From positions 1-8,986 of the forward strand of contig RKSA01000175.1 of assembly GCA_007571115.1 (NCBI GenBank): 8,986 nucleotides of DNA, written 5' to 3'. A program made the translations under genes and the position numbers. Within the stretch, counting starts at the first letter, position 1. Every line of letters starts with the position of its first letter. This document shows positions 6,637 to 8,986 of this stretch, piece after piece. The stretch comes from Gammaproteobacteria bacterium (GTDB taxonomy: Bacteria > Pseudomonadota > Gammaproteobacteria > Pseudomonadales > Pseudohongiellaceae). The notes below the pieces were generated by a model that saw only the letters and a list, made by a program, of their open reading frames with translations, searched no databases and was not told the DNA's origin.

Positions 6637-7155
6637 TCAGTTGACGATGGCCAGGGCGAGCAATAGCGAACCGCTGCCAAGCATGGCGCCAGCCATGATG
6701 TCGCCAGGGTAGTGGACTCCGAGCGCCACCCGGGAGTTGCCGATCAGCGCCGCCCAGAAATACGCAAGCACGGCGAACGCGACGTAATGCACGCTGATCA
6801 GGCCGGCCATGAGAAAAGCCGCCGCAGTGTGCCCTGAAGGCATGGAAAACTTGTCGTGGGGATCGATGGCCCTCGCGCAGTCGCTCAACTGCACGAAGGG
6901 GCGGTCGCGCTTGATCCATTCCTTGAGCAGGCGGAAGGCCGGCAGCTCGATGGCGAAGGCGAGCAGGCCGGTCTTGAGAAATTCGCCAGCGGTGTCGGGC
7001 GCCAGCCAGAAGCCGAGCCCGGCGATGGCGACGTACAGATAGCCGTCCCCGGAACGCGAAATCCAGCGGTTGATCTGGGTCAGGATCGCTTTTTCCTGAA
7101 CCCGGTGCAGCCAGAGATAGGTGGTGACGTCGAGATTCGAAAGGCCGTTCCTCAC
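6637..7155 (-). CDS. PAP2-family membrane phosphatase
   Basis: This 172-residue integral-membrane phosphatase is of the phosphatidic acid phosphatase type 2 family. All three catalytic motifs are intact: K78-x6-R85-P86 (in KEWIKRDRP), P106-S107-G108-H109, and S141-R142-x5-H148-x3-D152 (SRVALGVHYPGD). Hydrophobic segments at about 40-52, 62-76, 111-138 and 152-171 fit a small multi-span inner-membrane protein. Members dephosphorylate lipid phosphates such as phosphatidate, phosphatidylglycerol phosphate or undecaprenyl pyrophosphate; sequence does not choose among these. The start is GTG at 7155, with an excellent AAGGAG 7 bases upstream. It is the first gene of a two-gene operon with the glycosyltransferase, which suggests a joint glycolipid or lipid-carrier function. 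Confidence 0.9.
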   Translation of the reverse strand: MRNGLSNLDVTTYLWLHRVQEKAILTQINRWISRSGDGYLYVAIAGLGFWLAPDTAGEFLKTGLLAFAIELPAFRLLKEWIKRDRPFVQLSDCARAIDPHDKFSMPSGHTAAAFLMAGLISVHYVAFAVLAYFWAALIGNSRVALGVHYPGDIMAGAMLGSGSLLLALAIVN

Positions 7156-7162
7156 CTCAGGA

Positions 7163-7168
7163 CTCCTT
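7163..7168 (-). promoter_or_regulatory. Strong ribosome binding site for the GTG-started phosphatase gene
   Basis: AAGGAG on the minus strand sits 7 bases before GTG 7155. It supports the GTG as the real start despite its being a minor start codon. Confidence 0.75.
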
Positions 7169-7247
7169 GAGCAGGTTTTGCGCAGGATAACGCCAGCAGG
7201 TTACAGGATGTTGAAGGATTCTTGAAATTTTTCTTGCAGTTGGCTTT

Positions 7248-7295
7248 CTCGCAACCGCCCTCGCAACTGCCCTCGCAACCGCCGCTGCAACTGCC
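7248..7295 (+). repeat. Four tandem 12-bp repeats
   Basis: Four consecutive 12-base units: CTCGCAACCGCC (7248-7259), CTCGCAACTGCC (7260-7271), CTCGCAACCGCC (7272-7283) and GCTGCAACTGCC (7284-7295). Units 1 and 3 are identical, unit 2 differs at one base and unit 4 at three. The likely cause is replication slippage. A role in regulation is unproven. Confidence 0.85.
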
Positions 7296-7449
7296 GCCGC
7301 CGTGCCGTGCTCACGCAACCCGAAACAACATTCTGCCGAGATTACGCGCATCGGCAGCCGCTTGCAAGGTTTTGCGGCAGGTTTTACAGCAGGTTTATGC
7401 GAGAATCTGCCTTGCGCGCCGCGCTTGGGTGGCGCAGCCCATGCCGATC

Positions 7450-7454
7450 AGGAG
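7450..7454 (+). promoter_or_regulatory. Ribosome binding site fixing the carbonic anhydrase start
   Basis: AGGAG lies 10 bases upstream of ATG 7465. The alternative in-frame ATG at 7441 has only GGGTGG in front of it, so 7465 is preferred. Confidence 0.5.
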
Positions 7455-7464
7455 CGCTTTGCCG

Positions 7465-8175
7465 ATGCCCCACACTTCCAGCAACTCCACCAATTCCGCC
7501 AACGACGACGTGATTGCGACCTTGCTGCAAGGCGCGCAGACGTTTCGGCAGCGCGAATACGGCGCCAGCAACTCCTTGATGCGGAGCCTTTCCGGCGGCC
7601 AGCAACCTGGCGCCATCATGATCGCCTGCGCCGATTCGCGGGTCGATCCGGCGCTGGTTTTCGGCGTCCGCCCTGGCGACCTGCTCGTGGTTCGGGTCGT
7701 GGCGAATCTCGTTCCGCCTCCCGATTCGGCTGGCGCCGATGCTGCGGTCATGGCTGCGGTGGAACTCGGCCTGAACGCCTTGGGCATCCCGCATCTGATC
7801 GTCTGCGGTCACTCGCGCTGCGCCGGCGTGCGAACCGCCCTCGACCAGGCGCTGGGCGGCTCGCAGCCAGGCGAGCCAGCGCCAGGCGCGGCCGAGGCCA
7901 GCCACGAGTCGTGCCTTGAACGGTGGACCGCCGTGGCAGACATAGCCTGCCAGGAAATCATCGCTGCACACGGCGCCTCGCCGCTCGACGAGCTTTGCCG
8001 CCACGCCGAGCAGCGCTCGGTGCTGCAATCGCTAGAGAACCTCCGGGCAAGGCCCTGGCTTCGCGAACGCGAGGCGCGGGGCGAGCTGACGCTGCACGGA
8101 TGGTGGTTCGATATCGTCGATGGCACGCTCTGGGTGGCCGACCCCGAGTCGGCAGCGTTCGCTCCCGTGTGCTAG
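7465..8175 (+). CDS. Beta-class carbonic anhydrase
   Basis: This 236-residue enzyme interconverts CO2 and bicarbonate and is probably cytosolic. The zinc ligands are visible: C55 in CADSRVDP, and H116 and C119 in CGHSRCAGV. The D57-R59 dyad that orders the zinc-bound water is also present. The C-terminal LHGWWFDIVDGTLW segment is typical of bacterial beta enzymes. One oddity is RVVAN (77-81) where many relatives have RNIAN or RNAGN. ATG 7465 is chosen for its AGGAG site; ATG 7441 would add 8 residues. The frame open further upstream is low-complexity and unlike the family. The gene stands alone, divergent from the phosphatase operon and convergent with the peroxiredoxin gene, with 18 bases between the stops and no terminator visible. 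Confidence 0.93.
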   Translation: MPHTSSNSTNSANDDVIATLLQGAQTFRQREYGASNSLMRSLSGGQQPGAIMIACADSRVDPALVFGVRPGDLLVVRVVANLVPPPDSAGADAAVMAAVELGLNALGIPHLIVCGHSRCAGVRTALDQALGGSQPGEPAPGAAEASHESCLERWTAVADIACQEIIAAHGASPLDELCRHAEQRSVLQSLENLRARPWLREREARGELTLHGWWFDIVDGTLWVADPESAAFAPVC

Positions 8176-8193
8176 CACACTGCCGAATCGCTG

Positions 8194-8856
8194 CTATTGC
8201 TGCGGCTGGCTGACGGTTCGCAAGTAGGGCTTGACGGTTTTCCAGCCACTGGGAAACAGCTTCTCGGCTTCGTCGTTGGAAACCGCAGGGACAATGATCA
8301 CGTCGTCGCCCTGCTGCCAGTTCACCGGAGTCGCGACCTTGTGCTTCGCGGTCAGTTGCATCGAGTCGAGCACGCGCAGGATTTCGTCGAAGTTGCGTCC
8401 CGTCGTCATCGGATACGTGAGCATCAGCTTGATCGTCTTGTCCGGGGCGATGATGAACACCGAGCGCACCGTCGCGTTGTTCATCGGCGTGCGGCCTTCC
8501 GAGGTGCCGGGTTCGTCGGCCGGCAGCATGTTGTACAGTTTCGCCACGTTCAGGTCGTGATCGCCGATCATCGGATAGTTGACCCGATGGCCTTGCACGT
8601 CCTCGATGTCCTTGGCCCAGGCTTCGTGGCTCGACACCGGATCGACGCTCAGGCCGATGATCTTGCAGTTGCGCTTGGCGAACTCGGCCTCGAGGCCCGC
8701 CATGTAGCCAAGCTCGGTGGTGCATACCGGCGTGAAATCCTTGGGGTGGGAAAACAGCACCCCCCATTGGTTTCCGAGCCATTCGTGGAAATCGATCTCG
8801 CCATGGGTGGTAGCGGCGCTGAAATTCGGTGCGATGTCGTTGATTCGCAACGTCAT
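8194..8856 (-). CDS. 1-Cys peroxiredoxin (Prx6/AhpC-TSA family)
   Basis: This 220-residue cytosolic peroxidase reduces hydrogen peroxide and organic or lipid hydroperoxides. The peroxidatic cysteine is C45 in the Prx6-type motif HPKDFTPVCTTELG (37-50), with the expected P38, T42 and later Arg (ATVRSVF). The only other cysteine, C64, is not in a resolving position. The C-terminal extension, with WQQGDDVIIVPAVSN and FPSGWKTVKPYLR, is characteristic of the Prx6 dimerisation tail. Full length fits the family (about 210-225). ATG 8856 is set by TGAGGA 7 bases upstream; the longer open frame to 8964 adds an Arg/Ala-rich stretch unlike the family. It has a sigma-70-like promoter and a palindrome in its leader. 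It is a plausible functional partner of the lipid-oxidation response by chemistry, but no RpoE-type promoter precedes it. Confidence 0.95.
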   Translation of the reverse strand: MTLRINDIAPNFSAATTHGEIDFHEWLGNQWGVLFSHPKDFTPVCTTELGYMAGLEAEFAKRNCKIIGLSVDPVSSHEAWAKDIEDVQGHRVNYPMIGDHDLNVAKLYNMLPADEPGTSEGRTPMNNATVRSVFIIAPDKTIKLMLTYPMTTGRNFDEILRVLDSMQLTAKHKVATPVNWQQGDDVIIVPAVSNDEAEKLFPSGWKTVKPYLRTVSQPQQ

Positions 8857-8863
8857 GGGAATA

Positions 8864-8869
8864 TCCTCA
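8864..8869 (-). promoter_or_regulatory. Ribosome binding site of the peroxiredoxin gene
   Basis: TGAGGA on the minus strand is 7 bases before ATG 8856. This fixes the start against the longer open frame. Confidence 0.7.
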
Positions 8870-8883
8870 AAAAACGCATTGGA

Positions 8884-8897
8884 AGCATCGCGATGCT
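8884..8897. promoter_or_regulatory. Perfect 14-bp palindrome in the peroxiredoxin leader
   Basis: AGCATCGCGATGCT is identical to its own reverse complement. It lies 27 bases upstream of the peroxiredoxin ATG and downstream of the predicted promoter. It could be a regulator-binding site or a small leader hairpin. Confidence 0.45.
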
Positions 8898-8929
8898 GGT
8901 GCGCGGCACGATGCGCGAAGGAGGCGCGA

Positions 8930-8958
8930 AGTCTACGCAACAGCAATGCGAGTTTCAA
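8930..8958 (-). promoter_or_regulatory. Sigma-70-like promoter for the peroxiredoxin gene
   Basis: On the minus strand, TTGAAA (8958-8953) and TAGACT (8935-8930) are separated by exactly 17 bases. They match the TTGACA/TATAAT consensus at 5 of 6 and 4 of 6 positions. Transcription would start near 8923, giving a leader of about 65 bases that contains the palindrome and the Shine-Dalgarno. Confidence 0.5.
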
Positions 8959-8986
8959 GCGCAAGAATGGCTTTTTCGCTGATCGG

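Larger units (their letters stand above)
7156..7464. other. Divergent intergenic region, phosphatase operon / carbonic anhydrase
   Basis: These 309 bases hold the leaders of two divergent genes. They contain a 4 x 12-bp tandem repeat (annotated separately) and several GCAGGTT-type words, at 7171, 7197, 7378 and 7389, plus GCAAGGTTTTGCGGCAGG at 7364. The frame of the carbonic anhydrase gene stays open back to 7222. That stretch reads as low-complexity Gln/Pro/Leu (QPPSQLPSQPP) and is probably not translated. No promoter stands out; TTGCAA (7362-7367) with TTTACA (7383-7388) is a weak sigma-70-like candidate. No TGATCC element occurs here. Confidence 0.5.

Noticed and set aside
5115..6644. 509-codon open frame on the plus strand across the glycosyltransferase gene
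   Set aside because: It is antisense to a well-supported glycosyltransferase, low-complexity in composition and without recognisable domains.
7222..7464. N-terminal extension of the carbonic anhydrase back to 7222
   Set aside because: The residues derive largely from the 12-bp repeats and are Gln/Pro-rich. They do not resemble a signal peptide or the family, and the ribosome site favours 7465.
8967..8986. Possible plus-strand gene starting at ATG 8967
   Set aside because: Only six codons are visible before the window ends and there is no nearby ribosome site, so it cannot be supported.

Overview
This is a GC-rich bacterial chromosome segment with tightly packed genes on both strands. Codon usage and gene content suggest a high-GC proteobacterium, probably a gamma- or beta-proteobacterium. 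I cannot name the organism from this sequence. There are ten protein-coding genes. I see no tRNA, rRNA, CRISPR array, insertion sequence or phage gene.

Layout. (a) 1-501 (+): the C-terminal part of a 2OG-Fe(II) oxygenase-like protein, cut by the window edge. (b) 609-1930 (-): an ECF sigma factor followed, with a 4-base GTGA overlap, by a ChrR-type zinc/cupin anti-sigma factor. (c) 1931-2238: a divergent promoter region. It carries two outward-facing TGATCC elements, which is the -35 hexamer of RpoE/ECF11-type sigma factors. (d) 2239-5545 (+): a three-gene lipid-modification operon made of a COG2907-type FAD oxidoreductase, a DUF1365 protein and a cyclopropane-fatty-acid-synthase-like methyltransferase. 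(e) 5553-7155 (-): a PAP2-family phosphatase followed 4 bases later by an MJ1255-type glycosyltransferase. (f) 7156-7464: an intergenic region with short repeats. (g) 7465-8175 (+): a beta-class carbonic anhydrase. (h) 8194-8856 (-): a 1-Cys (Prx6-type) peroxiredoxin. Its leader has a good sigma-70-like promoter and a perfect 14-bp palindrome.

How the genes may work together. RpoE-ChrR is the known singlet-oxygen/organic-hydroperoxide switch of Rhodobacter sphaeroides. Here it lies back to back with an operon of the type found in RpoE regulons, and both transcription units appear to start at RpoE-type promoters. The inference is a self-contained, autoregulated membrane-lipid stress module: membrane photo-oxidative damage inactivates ChrR, the sigma factor is released, and existing phospholipid acyl chains are methylated or oxidised by the FAD/DUF1365/methyltransferase trio. 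The gene order matches the domain order of the fused plant cyclopropane synthases, as far as I recall it. The methyltransferase has plant-like substitutions (Ser and Gln) at positions that are Cys139 and His266 in the E. coli enzyme. Its product could therefore be a cyclopropane, a methylated or a furan fatty acid, and sequence alone does not decide. The peroxiredoxin and carbonic anhydrase show no RpoE-type promoter and are probably regulated separately.
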